A stretch of DNA of 64,000 nt from Rhopalosiphum padi (Eukaryota > Arthropoda > Insecta > Hemiptera > Aphididae), in contig NC_083598.1 in the NCBI RefSeq assembly GCF_020882245.1, positions 84,697,714 through 84,761,713 of the forward strand. The letters are read 5' to 3'. The translations under genes were made by a program, and so were the position numbers. The first letter of the stretch is position 1, and every line of letters begins with the position of its first letter. The notes under the pieces were generated by a model. The model was given only the letters and a program-made list of their open reading frames with translations, had not been told where the DNA came from and ran no database searches. Shown here one piece after another: positions 25,952-40,735 of the stretch.

Positions 25952-25957
25952 TTTATT
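25952..25957 (-). terminator. Candidate polyadenylation signal of the Methuselah-like gene
   Basis: AATAAA on the minus strand, 433 nt past the stop codon. It would give a 3' UTR that includes a 14-nt homopolymer (26274-26287) and a (TAA)n tract (26331-26355). Hexamers are common in such AT-rich DNA, so this is only the nearest good candidate. Confidence 0.3.
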
Positions 25958-26273
25958 ATTATTATTTCTTTTTTCATTATCGTTGTAATATTATATAATA
26001 TAATTTAACTATAATTTGTCATGATATTGTGTTTTTAAGTTATAGCTCTGTAATATTAATTTAATATTATCGCAGTGCGAATATTGTTATATCTGCAGTG
26101 GTGATGATACGACAACTTCGATCGTACGCAACCGTTTTGTGCACGGTGGCAACTAGTAGGTATATAATACATTTATATAATATTATACGCTCTTCGACCC
26201 CGTCCACGAATACGATGTACGTTCCATCCGTGTGTATACATCAACTATGCGCTGTAAATAAACGTCCCGTACA

Positions 26274-26287
26274 CCCCCCCCCCCCCC
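26274..26287. repeat. C14 homopolymer in the 3' UTR of the Methuselah-like gene
   Basis: Uninterrupted run, about 100 nt past the stop codon on the transcript. Confidence 0.95.
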
Positions 26288-26389
26288 ACCCACACGGCCC
26301 GAAAATTGTGTCGTGACGACGAGTCATCTCTATAATAATAATAATAATAATAATATTATCTATAAAAGTTATAGTTGGCGGTCGTGCCG

Positions 26390-26828
26390 TCACGGTCGTC
26401 CGGACGAATTCCTCCTGGCCGCCGTCGCCGCGACGGACGCCGAACTGCCGAACTGCGACAACTGCAATCCCCCGCTGACCGCCGTGTGCGCGGACGTCGC
26501 ACCGCCGCTGTGGGTCCGTGTGCTGGCGTTGGCGGCGGTACCGAAGGTGTTGGGCTGGCACGACGACGAGAAACTCGGGTACCTGTGCGGTTCGCGGACG
26601 CCGAACGCCCGGACAAACCGTTCGCGGGCCGGCTCGGGCGCCCGGGCCAGCAGCAGGTTGAGCACCGACCGCTTCCAGCAGAATATGAAGAACACGAACA
26701 CGCCGCGGAGCGAGTTGATCGCGTCCGTCGCGTACCAGTAGTAAGCGGGCGCCTCCACCGCCCACGAGATCACTTCGAAAACGAAAGTCACGCCCATCAG
26801 GCAGAACAGCTTTAAGTACAGCGACAAC
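26390..26828 (-). CDS. Methuselah-like gene, exon 7 (TM6-TM7, C-tail, stop)
   Basis: Acceptor GTTCGCAG at 26829, TGA at 26392-26390. Encodes helix 6 (LKLFCLMGVTFVFEVISWAV), helix 7 (INSLRGVFVFFIFCWKRSVL) and a cytoplasmic tail of about 95 residues rich in Ser, Ala, Thr and His, with several RRNSS-like basic/Ser patches. The exon is strongly GC-rich, which creates long shadow open frames on both strands; only the frame continuing from exon 6 is real. Confidence 0.93.
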
Positions 26829-29800
26829 CTGCGAACAAGACACATATTATAATGACGATGACGAATCAAAGACTTACTACGCCTATGGTGGCGCGCTTAA
26901 AGGGGAGGGGCGCGACATGGGGAGGCCTTCGGATAAATTTGTCACTGCCACCCGGTTTCGATTGATGAAAATATTATATTTATATAATATATAATTATTA
27001 TATTTCGTATAATAATGTACATAATATGTATAAACTATTTTAGGTACTATGTGTGTTTTCTCTTTTTGGTAAAAATATTACCTATTTAGCTGCAACATAG
27101 GCTTTTTTTACATTTACACTATAGTAATATAAAAAGTTATAAGCATTTTAAAATCATACGTTTTTCTTAATACTCGCATAACTAGCAACAAAATAAAAAT
27201 ATCAAAAAACCGACGAGAGCCTTCCGCCACTAAATAATATTCATACCTTTAAATTTCTGTTTAGATCAAATTATACTCTGATATTATAAAAATAACATTT
27301 TAAAATATATTATTCCGATTGTAAATTCTGGTATATTATTATGACGTGTTAAGTATTAAGCCGGAGATAAATAAACGATACAATACATGATGTTCAATGT
27401 CATCTTAACCTTTTAAAATATATAGGTACTCTAAAAATAAATATGTATTTTATAACAAGCGAGTTTTAAAAGTATAATATTCAAAGACTGAGTTAAATAA
27501 TTTCGTTTTGTGAGTGTAAGGACGAAAAAAAATACTAAGCCACAATAGATGGTTCGAAATGTTTTTGAAATCGCTTTTACAGAAATAACGATAAGCCCCG
27601 ACGCACACACAAATCTGTGTCCCTATAATGCCGAATCCGTGTAATTGTTCATGGATGTTTTGTGTATTGTGTTGATGTTTCTTTGAAATGTCCACGACTA
27701 AATAAATACAAACGTATACCTGTATATAATAGATGGGACATACTTGTGTGGCGGCAGACTCGGCCGACGCCGAGGGTAGATCGTGTTTTGTGTTTTGTTA
27801 TATAGGTAGGACAGGTACATGTACATTGTATACGCGCATTAATCATATTATATCTTTTTGGCGCCAATATCTGAAAGCAAGATTTCCTTTTGTGTAATTG
27901 GTGTGTATCTGTGTGTACTGCGTATTTTATATATTATATATTATATGATGTATATAACGTGTCCTATATATATATATATATATATATGATCATTACATTA
28001 TGCTTCTGTAAGTACATAATACATACTTACAAGGCGTACAGAGATGCCTAATTCAAATAGCTTCTATAATATTGTAATCGGCCACATAAAATGCATAAAA
28101 ATATTGGCTGCGTACAAACCGAGTCCTGTGTAAAAACCTTTTAGGATAGATTGAGCGCTGAGTTATTTTTGGAACATACTACGATGCGTTGTGAGCGTTG
28201 TGCAAATTAAAATTTATCATTAACTGAGACATGTCTTAACGCTAACTGCAATAGGCAGCAGTGCCGTATTCAGGAGGAAAACCAGGCACAAGCCCCCGAA
28301 ATGTCAAACGACAATAATTTTATTAATTTTATTACCGTTTGTGATGATAAAGCAACACCACTCTTTCCACACTTACTTGATCTTGATGTGATAATATGTA
28401 TAATTATGTGAATTATATTGCCAGAAATACAGTGCAAACTTAATTTTTTGTCATAATTGGCCTTCAAAAATTAACCCCTCCGCAACTGAAAAAAATCCTG
28501 GCTAAAGCATTGTTTCAGTAATATTACCTATACTGAATCGTGTGTTAAATTTAATGCACTCGAAGCTGCTAACATAGATAATAATCAAAATCTAATTTTG
28601 ATGAATAACTATAACTAAATCTAAATAAATTATTATACTGATCAACAAAAAATAAATAAACAGCCTTGCTTTTAACTTTTATTTTGATAATAAATTAAAA
28701 CTTCGCTGTTGGTGTATATGTTTTGAACAAATAATAACTACTGTCGTCAACGGCAAAACTTAACTTTAAAATTCTATAATAGCTGTTCTATTTTGTATTA
28801 TTACTTTTTTTCCTTGTATTTTGTATTATTTTACCGAGCGTGTTGCGTGTACCAGTTACCCTCAAAAGTACCTTTTTTTATACCAATTCTTCCCAAATTA
28901 CCTACAGCAAAATTCACCAGTTGCCCCTAACTAAATGTATGAGTTGCCCTCACATATTATATACATGATTATAATAGGTATATAATACCATTCCATAAAA
29001 TAGATAAGATAAATTGGTAAAAAAGTTAAATAATAATAATATTTATAATAAAAGGATAAATACAATAATTATTAGCAATATACATTGCAATTTTTCAAAA
29101 AAATAAAATATAATGTAAAATGATAAATTAAATAATATTTTCATATAAAGATATGTAGGTATTGTATTTTTTAACTTAAAAAAATGCATATAATAAAAAA
29201 AATAGTATAAAATGATCGATAAAATTTGTAAAAATAATATGAATAATATAATAATTATAATTGTTAGCAGCATAGGTACTATGTAATTAGTCAAAAAAGA
29301 AAATTAGTATGAATAGTATAGTAGAGTTATTATGTTTTATAATAATGACTAACAAATTTAAAAAAATCTTATCTACTAGTATTATTATTTTTATATTTAT
29401 TTATACAATTTTCAATTTCGGTTTTTCTTTTTATGTATGAGCGATTATTGGTGATATTTATTATGTTTCCTAGCTATTCTTGTACACTGCTCATAGAAAT
29501 ATAAGTACTCGTTTAAATTTCTTTTAGAATATCTGTACCAGCTAGTGAGCTATTATTATTATAGTATATTCCAAGTATAAGAAATGAGTCATTACTCATT
29601 AGCCACAATATTTAATACTAGCATTACATTTTTACAACAAATACTTATCGTTAAAATAAATAAAACCAGTGTGACATCTAATGACCTTTAGGAAATTGTC
29701 TATATTTTTGTATTTATTCTTGCTTAGTTAATAAAATAAATATTAACTATTAACTATTATACTATAATATTAATTTTAAACATTATTTTAATTATTAGTT

Positions 29801-32800
29801 TCTCTTGTTTGAACGTTTTGTAACGATGTACATAATCGATAGTACAAAGTACGACAGACGTTCATCCGGTCAGATAACAAAAAAGTACCATATTGTAGTT
29901 TTCAAAGGTATATATTTTTTTCTTCTATTGAAATAAATTAAAAATATATTAAGCCACAATGAAAGAATCGGAATGCTTTTTGGAGATTGCTTGTACATTT
30001 GATATACGATAACCTATTCACTGAATTCTTTTCTGAACACGTTTATTCGAAGCAATAATGTATTTTTTTCTTTTATTATTATTAAATGTTAGTTTCTTTA
30101 AAGATGTCTGTGATTAAATTAATGTATATGTATAGGTGGGTCAAAGGTACTTATGTGGCGACACACAGACGGGCGACAGCATGGCGAGTCGGTTTGACAA
30201 GGGTAGATAATATATTGTTATTGAGATTATAGAGGGTATATTTTTTGGTGTTCGAAAGCGTCTACAACCGGTCCCATCCTTGGAATGATATATTGTTTGC
30301 AGTGGCATTATCGGTATATTTTCTTAGATTTTTGGTTTATAATAGTGTTTAAGAAATTTGACCTTATTGACAATATACTAAAAACGTGCACGCTGAGCGA
30401 ACCCTCTTTATTCTCAAACCATTGTTACTAACACCGCCACATTGAACACCCTGCGGACGATCGCACACATCGATACACCACATTTTAGCCACCTGAAAAA
30501 AATATTGTAAATACGGTCGAACTAAAACCGACCCGGCTTAAATCTTTAAATTCATAATATACTATAGAATAATAATATAATGTACTATACGACATCCAAC
30601 ATATGGCCGACATATGAAATGTATAACGCACAAGCAATATACTGAAAGATTATTATATTTTAGGCACGTCGTACAAGATTTTATTACAAAATTATGTAGA
30701 ATAAATACAAAATATTTTTTGACATTATTATTATTATTATTATGTAATCGATTGAACTGAAATAATATCATTATTTATTTTAAATCATTTATTGAGTTTT
30801 GTTTAGTATCTATGCGTGTAAAATCTGGATTTTGAGTTTTGTATTTTAAATGATAACCGACATTGTAGTCCAGCTACTTAAACAGACACATTATTATATA
30901 CGATGAAGTTTGACGTGTGTACAATTAGGCTGGTACCTGCTTAAAAAACGTGTTTTAATTCGAATAGTAATAAAGTAGTGTGTAGTAAAATACAATGTGG
31001 AGTCGTTTTATGTAGTTATCAGTAAGTCAAATATGTTTTTAATAACAGTGAACAAAAAATGCCTTGTTTAAATAATTGATGGTCCTATACATAAATTAAC
31101 ATAAAATATATTATACATCGTATAAAACCAAGTGCAAGCAAAAGACTATTTATATATTATGTCCACTGGGTTATAAATTAAATCTAACAACTATATGTAT
31201 ATTAAATCAGTACAATTTCACGATTAAAAAAATTATGTTATTATAATTATTATTGGTTTTCGTATTTTCTCCGTACAAATAGTATGCAATACATTTATCC
31301 ATAAATAATATTCATATTGTGATTAACGACCAACCTCAACGTAATAAACTTATAATTATTCGTAATTTTAATTGTTAATAATGTTAAATTTTATGACTGC
31401 GTTGATCCGCGCAATACCAATTATTTTTACTAAATAGAATAATATTTTTAGTTAGATTTTTTCTGCCCCATTACACTATACACAGCTATTTTTTTAAATA
31501 TAAACTATAACAATTTTACATTCTTACTTACCTCATATCATTGTGATTATTTTGACGATTCAATACTTTTGACGTACCCCTTCGGATGAATACAATTCTA
31601 AAAGCAGTGAATAAGAACAGTATGAAATTGGTTGATAGAAGTAACCCAATAGGTAAATAAAAGAATACACCAACTGATAATTTATCTGAAAAAAAAATGT
31701 TAGTTAACAACAAACACTATATTTTATATCTATTTTTATCAACAAAAATTTATACTTTTCGACTGAGTTAATTTTTTTTTGAATCGGATTGATCGGATTG
31801 TGTTAGTTACTTAGTTAAGTTATTTATTATACATGAATAGAAATAAATGCTAAATATTGTCATGCTTATTACTTACTAGAAAACCAACAATCATAATTGC
31901 CAAAATTTGGTTTATAACTACTATCACCGAATAATTTGGTGAATTCGGCCATAGCTGTTAGTATTGTGATTCCGATGCTACAGCCCCACGCATAAGCTGA
32001 ATAAATGACATATTTTTTCTTCTCGTTTTCAATTTTATTCGACGACAAAAGTAGTCTGAATCCGCTGTAATAAAACGTACATTAGTGTGTAATTTATTAA
32101 TAATGCTATTCGCATTTTTGTATAATTATATTAAAAATGTTACCAACCTAAATGTCCACGCAATGTCCGCACACATAACGTTGAGCCAGAAAAATGCCGC
32201 AAGAAATGAAAATTGTATGACGAAACCTAAAAGAAAAAATGTATCAATTGACATGTTTACGAAACATTAAATGTAGGTATTTAAAAAAATTATTATGCAA
32301 TATCTTCCTTCGCCTCAATTATTTCATCAGAAAAACAATAAGTACCTACCTATTATACACATAATAATATTATAGTACATATTAGACATTACTCATTAGA
32401 GAAGTAATTTTTCATTTATGTTTATGTGTTTTAAAATAATTGAGATAATAGTAATTTATCTGAATCAAAATGTGTTGATAATAAGATTTAACTTCGAAAT
32501 ATTGTAATTGTATGCATATTATTGCATACGAGTGTGCTAGATGATCTTGTAAGACGGCATGAAAGGCGTTGCCCGTGACAAATAAAATGCTAAAATAAAA
32601 CTTTGTTAAATTTAAATGGTACAGATTTTTTATACTGTTATTTGAGTTGTTTTCACCAAATAAAAAATACAGGTCTAAAATGATATCCAATCATAATAAT
32701 TATTTTATTTCCTGTAATAATATATAAATAAAAATATATGGTTAGCTATATTCTACATGTATGTATTGAAAAGTAAAAAATAAATTATAAAAAGTAGGGC

Positions 32801-35800
32801 ACGGCATTAGAGATTTTGCTGAAAATATTGACAAAAATGTTATGAACATCATTCGAAAACTATGAAGTAGCATAAGGATTATCCCAGCATCTGTTTTAGG
32901 CCGTTGACTTTCTATATATTTTATTAGTCATAGATGATTCTACACGACGTTGCCGTGATTTGACTCGACTGTGGATCGTTTACACACGAGCATAATATGT
33001 CGTATACACAAACATTGGCTTTTATTAATAAAATAAATATAATTAATTATAATATAGTCATGTTTGTCATAGTTGTATTATTATCACATTTTAATTTAAA
33101 AAAATAAATTATTGACATTAAAATGACGTTAAAGTGACGTTACCGCTTTTGATACGTGAATTATACCTTTTTCTATTTTATATTCGTTCACGGTTATTTT
33201 GAATTATATTCGTTTTTATACTTTTACGTGTATGCGACCATTGTGAATTTTAATAATTTTATATATGTTTTTATCTACGCGACGCAGCGATCGCGCCCCT
33301 ACTCCGCGCCAAACCGTCAGGCGAAGGCTTCGACGCCTGTCGCGACGTAAAGCTCTTTCTCTTTGCTCACGACGTTCGACCGAGCCACGTCCGCGACTGT
33401 CCGACCGAACTTTTAACCGCCGACCCGAACCCGACGTTCCGCGCTACGACGTGCACGGTCCCGTTACATCTCGCGACGAACGAGCACTTTCAAGCCGAAA
33501 ACCTCTGGCTTCGACACGCTCTCGTCCCGTCGACCAACCAACACGTCCACGACGTCCCCGGTCCGCGACCCGAACTCTACGGCCTTCGCGCCCTCGCACA
33601 ACCGCTCACGAATTACGATACGGACTCGCGTGCGCCCCGACGCAAACACCGCACGCCCGAGCATCGAGCGCCCGACGAAAAGGCAACAATCGTACGCCTA
33701 GTCGCACGCGATCTTACTTACGTCCAACTAGTCTTATTACGACAATAAATCGACTTTCGACGCAAAAATACTTGTTACGATTTATTTACCTCCATGCCTG
33801 TCTAGCCTCCAAAACCTTCGATCCGCGGAGTCCGACCGACAACGATATTTAGTCGGCAAGCGTACCGGTCCGGTTGGTAAAACCTACACCGCAACCGCGG
33901 TAAACCATACACTTGTGCGCCAAATCATTGTGGATAAACATAAAAATTATTATTATCACATCATTATTTTAAGATTAAATAGGTACCTACTTTCAAATTG
34001 TTATAATATGAGACGCGTATTATTTACTTGTTTCATCATGTAGCATTTAAATGTAATAAATGAATAGTGTTTCTAAAATACCTACAACCAAAACATTATT
34101 TTTTTAAAACTTTTAAGTTTATTACAAAACATTAAAAATAAATCTTATTGCAATATTATGAAATAAAATAAATTCTGCACACAAACAATAGGCAAACGGA
34201 TATTCTTAAAATTAATAATATCACATAATATTTAATATCGAAACTCGAAAGCATTTCAAATTACACATAATATTTAACATACATTATTATGAATGTTAAA
34301 TTGATTTATGTATTAATCGTCTGTGGGTTTCAATGTTTCAAAGCTAATCAATATCAGTTAAACGCTTTGATCCAAAAATTATAACTTTTTCACTCCTATC
34401 TTATACAATTAATACTATTTGTCAACGTCATGATTTTATACATTACCTATAATATATGACGTCTTAAATTATATCCTATAAATCTATTATTATTAAAATT
34501 TTTATTATTTTACCACAAACTTCAGTTTTTAATGAAATTGCATGTTTGTATTAAACAAATTTAATATTCATGAGGATCAATTAGTTTATTTCACAAATAA
34601 ATAATTTTTAAAAGAGATTCGAATAATTTACCTAATAATAATAACAACAATATATTTTATTATACAATAAATAACATTTTTTTAAACAAAAAAATAGGTC
34701 AAGTGGGCACTGCTCTGCTGTGAAATAAGTACCTATTGAATGACCCAAGTCCCACACTGATAGATATTTTAAATTTTAATTCAATGATATATCGTTATAT
34801 ACGAAAAACGATTCTGAGCAGACGGTCTATCAGTTTATAAAAAAATATATTTTAAGTTTTGTGTTAATAATGCTATTAAATGCAATAGGTTGAATTAATT
34901 TTTACCGAAAACATTGCATTTGAAAATATTTTTTTGTGTACCTATAAAATATAATAATAATAATAATACTAATATTAGTAAGTAGGTACGTACAATTTTT
35001 ATGTTTCAATGTATATGTTTTTATTATAGTTAACATAATAATTCACTATGAGGAAAACTGTATGCTAAATTTTATAATTGTATATGTGCTCTTAAAACTA
35101 GTGGGCTATAAACACATCCCATTAAATCTAATAATTCTTTCTGTTTACTGTATTGACAAATTCGCGAAAAGAAATGATTCTTTTGGTAAATAAACTTACA
35201 CTAAACTATTTGTAAAATAACAGGAAATTTAAATTAGTGATATAAATTATATATGAAATATAAATAAACATTTTGATAACTTAATGTTTAATTTTTTTAA
35301 TTTGTTTAATAGTAATAAAAACTGACATCAGTTATTTGTTGGACATAATAAAATATTAAAATAGGATAATGAAATTTCATTTCCAAATTTACTTACTCAT
35401 TGGTCTACCACTCTGCAGTACAGGCTGAATAAGATAAAAGAAATTAATTCAACGATGATAGAAATATCAGAGGAATAGAAAAAATATTCTATGCTATTAG
35501 GTTATAAACTTGTGAGTTAAAAATATTTATTAAATATATTTATTATTTAAAATTATAAAATTAATTTTATTTTATGAATTAGGTTGATATTGTTTTCAAT
35601 GGATTATATCGTCATCAATCGTTTCAGATTTATGTGAAGAATTCACAAAATCGTACAATAATATTCTACAAATTAGTAAAACAATACATAAAACTATAAA
35701 AAACAAAGATGGGAAATTGTTACCTACTTCAAAAACTCAAAACTACAAATAATCTTACACAAAGTAGGTAGATAATACAAATTTCAAACACTCAATTTTA

Positions 35801-38551
35801 TTATGTCATTCTAAAAATTAATTCAAACTGTAAATTATTATTTAGATGGTAAAGACTAAAGACTGTACACTTTTTCACCCACTAAGTTTGTTATTTGTAC
35901 CAACATCGCCAAAGTTACAAAAGATGACAGCTGAAAGAACAATATAACAAAATAGGTATTCTATAAAGGATTTATAAAAGAGTTTTGTTTTTAATACTTC
36001 AATCAGTGAATCTGAAAACTATTTATTAGGTTTAAAAAATAAAAATTACTGATACCGCCTTATATTATAGTAACTGATACACCACTAAAACCCGAACAAA
36101 TTTTAATCTACTTTAATTCAATAAAATATAAAGTTTTTAATATTACCCATGCAATTGATATGTTTTAAAATATTTATTATGTTTAACTTACAATATCCTT
36201 TACAATTATGTACAGTTTGGAATAGTTTGGATGTTCATACAAAAATATTTTTTTAATATAGATACCTATAAAAATAATAAAATATGATACACCAATTACC
36301 ATCTAACTTATTATTTGAATTAAAATTTATAATAATATAACATGAACATTAATATCATGATATACATTGTTTTATATTTTTTTTAGTAAGTATTTTATAA
36401 TCTAAACTAAATAATATTTTTTAGATTATTTGAATTAATGATGATGATGATTAATGATGTCGATGATGATGATGTTAATGATGATGATTCAATTCCTTAT
36501 GATTGCAACATTCCTCATATAGATAGTGATATATCATCAATATCTACACCATCAACATCTTTTTCAAATGAAGCTGAAACTGAAAATACAGGACTATCTC
36601 AAAGCAAACAAAAATTACTGAAAAGTTTTTTTTCTCCATCTGTTATTTTCAAAAAACAAGAGACTATAACAGATAGAATTATAAAATGTATTGTCAAAAA
36701 TAAGCTCCCACTATCTACTGTGGACAGTGTTGGATTTTGTAACTCACTACAAATTATGAAGTTCTAAGCAAAACAATAATAAAAAAAATAATTTACCATT
36801 TAATAGGTACCAAACAAAAAAAATTAAAGTAGAAAGTGAAATAAAAAGTTTAGAATGCATTGCATTGACAACCGTCTGTTGGACGAGTAGATTAATGGAA
36901 CCGTATATTTCACTATTTCAGTTACAGCACATAACATAAATAATGATTGGAAAATGGTAAACTTTATATTAACTACCTACTGAAATAATGGATGAGCTCC
37001 ATAAAAGTATTAACCTTAAAAATAAAGTTATTGGCATTGTAAGAGAATGGGATATATATAATAAAACTATTTGTATTGCATATGATAACGCTTCAAATAT
37101 AAAAAATGCAATTGTTTCTATAACACTTGATATTGAAAGCAGAACATTCACACAACATTTATGTATTAAAAAGGTATTATAATGTATTATGTATTATAAA
37201 GGTTTAGAAGAAAAAAACTATTAAGCAAGTACTTGTAACTGTGTCATTGATCGTCTCACATTTTAAACATTCATCTAAATTCATCTAAAGCAACCAAAGC
37301 ACTCCAGTTCATACAGAAAAATACAAAACAACCAGAAACAAAATTGATACAATCTGTAATAACAAGATGGAATTCTGTCTATGTCATGATTGAACGACTT
37401 ATTGAAGTTACTAGTTAGATAAATTATCAGTATAGTACTTAATAGTTAATGATTGTTCTACCACAAACAGAATCACTGCAATTATGTTGTAGCTCTGTGA
37501 GTTTAAATGGGTACTATTAGAGCAACTAGTTAAAGTACTTAGGCCTTTTGATCTTGCTACCAAAGTATTGTCAACAACTAAAAGCCCAACTATTTCAACT
37601 GTACGACCTCTTTTTAAAAGCATAGTTCATAATTTTTTATTATTAATGATTCTGACCTACCAGAAATTAAAACATAAAAAAAATCTTTGATAATGGAGTT
37701 AAAATCAAAATCTTTAAATGAAATATTACACGATGATGCAATATTAGTTTTAAATATATATTCAATTTCAGATCCATGATATAAAAATGTTTTCAATAAA
37801 AATAATTAACACATTAAAACATTTTATTAAAACCCAGATCAATGATAAAGAAGATTCAATTGATAATATTAATCAATCAAACTACAGTGAATCTGTTTTT
37901 GATATATGTTTCCTCAAGATAATAACAGTGCAGAAGTTAACCAACAAAATGAAATAGATAAATAGGTATGTAAAATTAAATTAAAAAACTGTATTGACAA
38001 AAAAGGTATCCAAGTGTTTCCAGACTGGCTAAAAAATATTTATGTATTCCCTCAAAATTCTACTCCATCAGAAAGAGCATTTTCTACAGCGGGAAACATA
38101 ATAAGTTCCAAAAGGAGTTGTTTGACTGGTGAAACCGCTAAATGGTTGATTTTCTTATCCCACAGGTCACAACACTAAAATACATACCTAATATTTATTA
38201 TTTTATTTTTAGATTAATTGATGTAAAAAAAAGAATGTGTGTAGTTTTAACTTTATACTTAATTAGCAAAAGTAATAAATAAATGATACAAGTTAGTAAA
38301 CGTAAATAATAAATATTTTATTTTTTATTATTTCTGGTGGAATGGATCCAGATTGACAGATTGATGAAACATTTGCCAAGCACTATACAATACCAATTAA
38401 TAACCCTAATGTTGCACTATTTAAATAAAATAATAAATTCAATCATATAATTAATTAAATCTAATATACAAAAGTAATTTTATCTATGATTATATTTAAA
38501 ATTTAAATCTGATTAATACAAGTTATGTATCTTTATACTAAAGTATTATAG

Positions 38552-38584
<33 letters not shown>

Positions 38585-40703
38585 ATAAAATATATATAAT
38601 GTTTTGTATTAGTATTTAATATTTTAATTTAAATCTATGTATTATATTAGTTTGTTAATATTTTTTTATTTTTTGAAGTTCTGAAATATTATAATTATCT
38701 ATATTTGGACAATGATGATAATATGTGTATTATAATAAAATATAAATAATTTTACATTACACATTTACTGGTTACTTAACTGTATATTAAAATACAAGGC
38801 TGAACATTAACGAGTTAATAAGTTTAAAGTTAAGTTAATTTTAACTTATTAACTTAACTAGTTACGTTTGGATTTTCATTGACTTAACTATTAACTTCCT
38901 AAATTTATTTTTTAATTAACGCGAAATTAACAATTCATAATTCATTTTAAGAAATAAGTTAAGCTAATTTATTATTTTTTTTTCACTATTTCAGTCGTTT
39001 TCATGTCAAAAAATATTTTATTGTGAATTTATTTAGAAAACGAAACGAAAAAAAATTAAATAAAACACATACTATATAGAAATACTGTATGTTGTATGAA
39101 GTATAAGCATTATAGTCTATAATTTAGTTGTGTGTTGATAAGAAATAAAGTACGCTAACAAATAAAAAAAATAACTTTTTTTTTAACTTCATAAAAAGTT
39201 TAAAAAAATTTTTATTAACTTTTAACATTTTCTTATTGATGCAGATTAACTTAACTTAACTTAACTGAGTTAAAAAAAATCATTAACTTGCCCAGCCTTA
39301 ATAAAATATCCTGATTTCATGTCAAAACTAATATGTAATAATATGGTGCTTGATACAATCATAGGCGTGCGCAGACTTTAATTTCCGGTCGAGCCTGGAA
39401 GAATTAGTGCCCCAATACTTGAACAGTGCCCCTAATTTTTTTTTGACACATTAACATACTAGGTACATATGTACATTCTAATTGTAATAATTGTAAATTT
39501 AAAACTGTATAATATGTATATACCTATACAAATAGAATCAAATTGTACGTGCAATGTGCATATGACATTAATGTACTAAACATAAGTACTTGTATATTTT
39601 TTAAGTTAAAAATAAAATTACATATTATATTAATACATATTTTATGCATGTTTTTATATCTAACTATACATATTAACTTAGTAGGTAATATATAAATGAG
39701 TAATTATGTAATAATTGAATGAAATGAATTTTCTTATTTTCCATAGGCAATAAGCCATTGTCTACACTATAGAGTATAGAGTATAAACACTTTAGTACTT
39801 CTTTAGTCATAGTAGGTACATATTTTGACATTTAGTGCACAATGTTTTAGTCAGATAAATAAATCAATAAAAACTATGTGGTGGTACACAAATATTTTTA
39901 TTTTATTTCACTATTACGACAAATACAATTTGATCTCCACGAATATAATGATAGAGTTAAATATAATATACACAAATTTGAAATATTACTACGCCCCTAA
40001 AAAGATTCCGCTCGTCCGGCTCACTCCGTGTGCACGCCTATAGATACAATACATATTTGTACAGCCAGTTTTTAAAGTAAAAATAATAATAAATATGTTT
40101 AAATGTTTTTTAAGATGAAAATAATATTTATTAATGATCCAAATACTTTTTTAGTTGAGCTACAATAACTTTTTCGAGAAAATAAATTATTTGTCAAATT
40201 AATAAAAAAAATTATACAGCCTAAATAATATTAATTATTTGTTAATTATGTATTTTCTTTAAGTGAATAAGTATTTATCTATAGTATTAAATTAAAATCT
40301 TTGATGTAATAAATAATTTAATTAGTTGATTAAAAAAAAAAGATGTATAATGATCTTGTATTAATTATCAAGAACTTTGAACCAATGAATAATTTTTAAT
40401 CGTCATATATAGAAAAATAAAAATAAAATTTTCAAAAATTTATAAATAGGTAGCTCGAAAACAATCAACATATTTGGAAATTGAAATATGTGTAGTAATT
40501 AAGTACTAGGAAATACTAGTATCACCACTATCACCGACTGGTACTTATTTCCCAAATTATTTTTGTATGATTTCTAACATTTTTATATAATTTTTGCTTA
40601 TTGTCTTGTGAAAAATTTAGATGTAATAAAATATTCTGTGTACATACTACATATCTAATATACCTACATTTTAGATAAATACAATTATTTTTAATAATAA
40701 TAC

Positions 40704-40735
<32 letters not shown>

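Larger units (their letters stand above)
26829..31531 (-). other. Intron 6 of the Methuselah-like gene
   Basis: 4.7 kb between exons 6 and 7. Holds an old internal duplication (27480-27880 versus 29930-30260), a possible TIR element (28259-28512) and a (TA)n tract near 27967-27987. No nested gene seen. Confidence 0.85.

Noticed and set aside
26241..26869. Long overlapping frames on both strands over exon 7 of the receptor
   Set aside because: They come from the high GC of the exon. Only the minus frame ending at 26390 continues from exon 6 and encodes family-typical helices.
33464..33852. Protein-coding genes in the GC island at 33.3-33.9 kb
   Set aside because: The open frames on both strands are low-complexity and unrecognisable, explained by GC-rich sequence with few stops.
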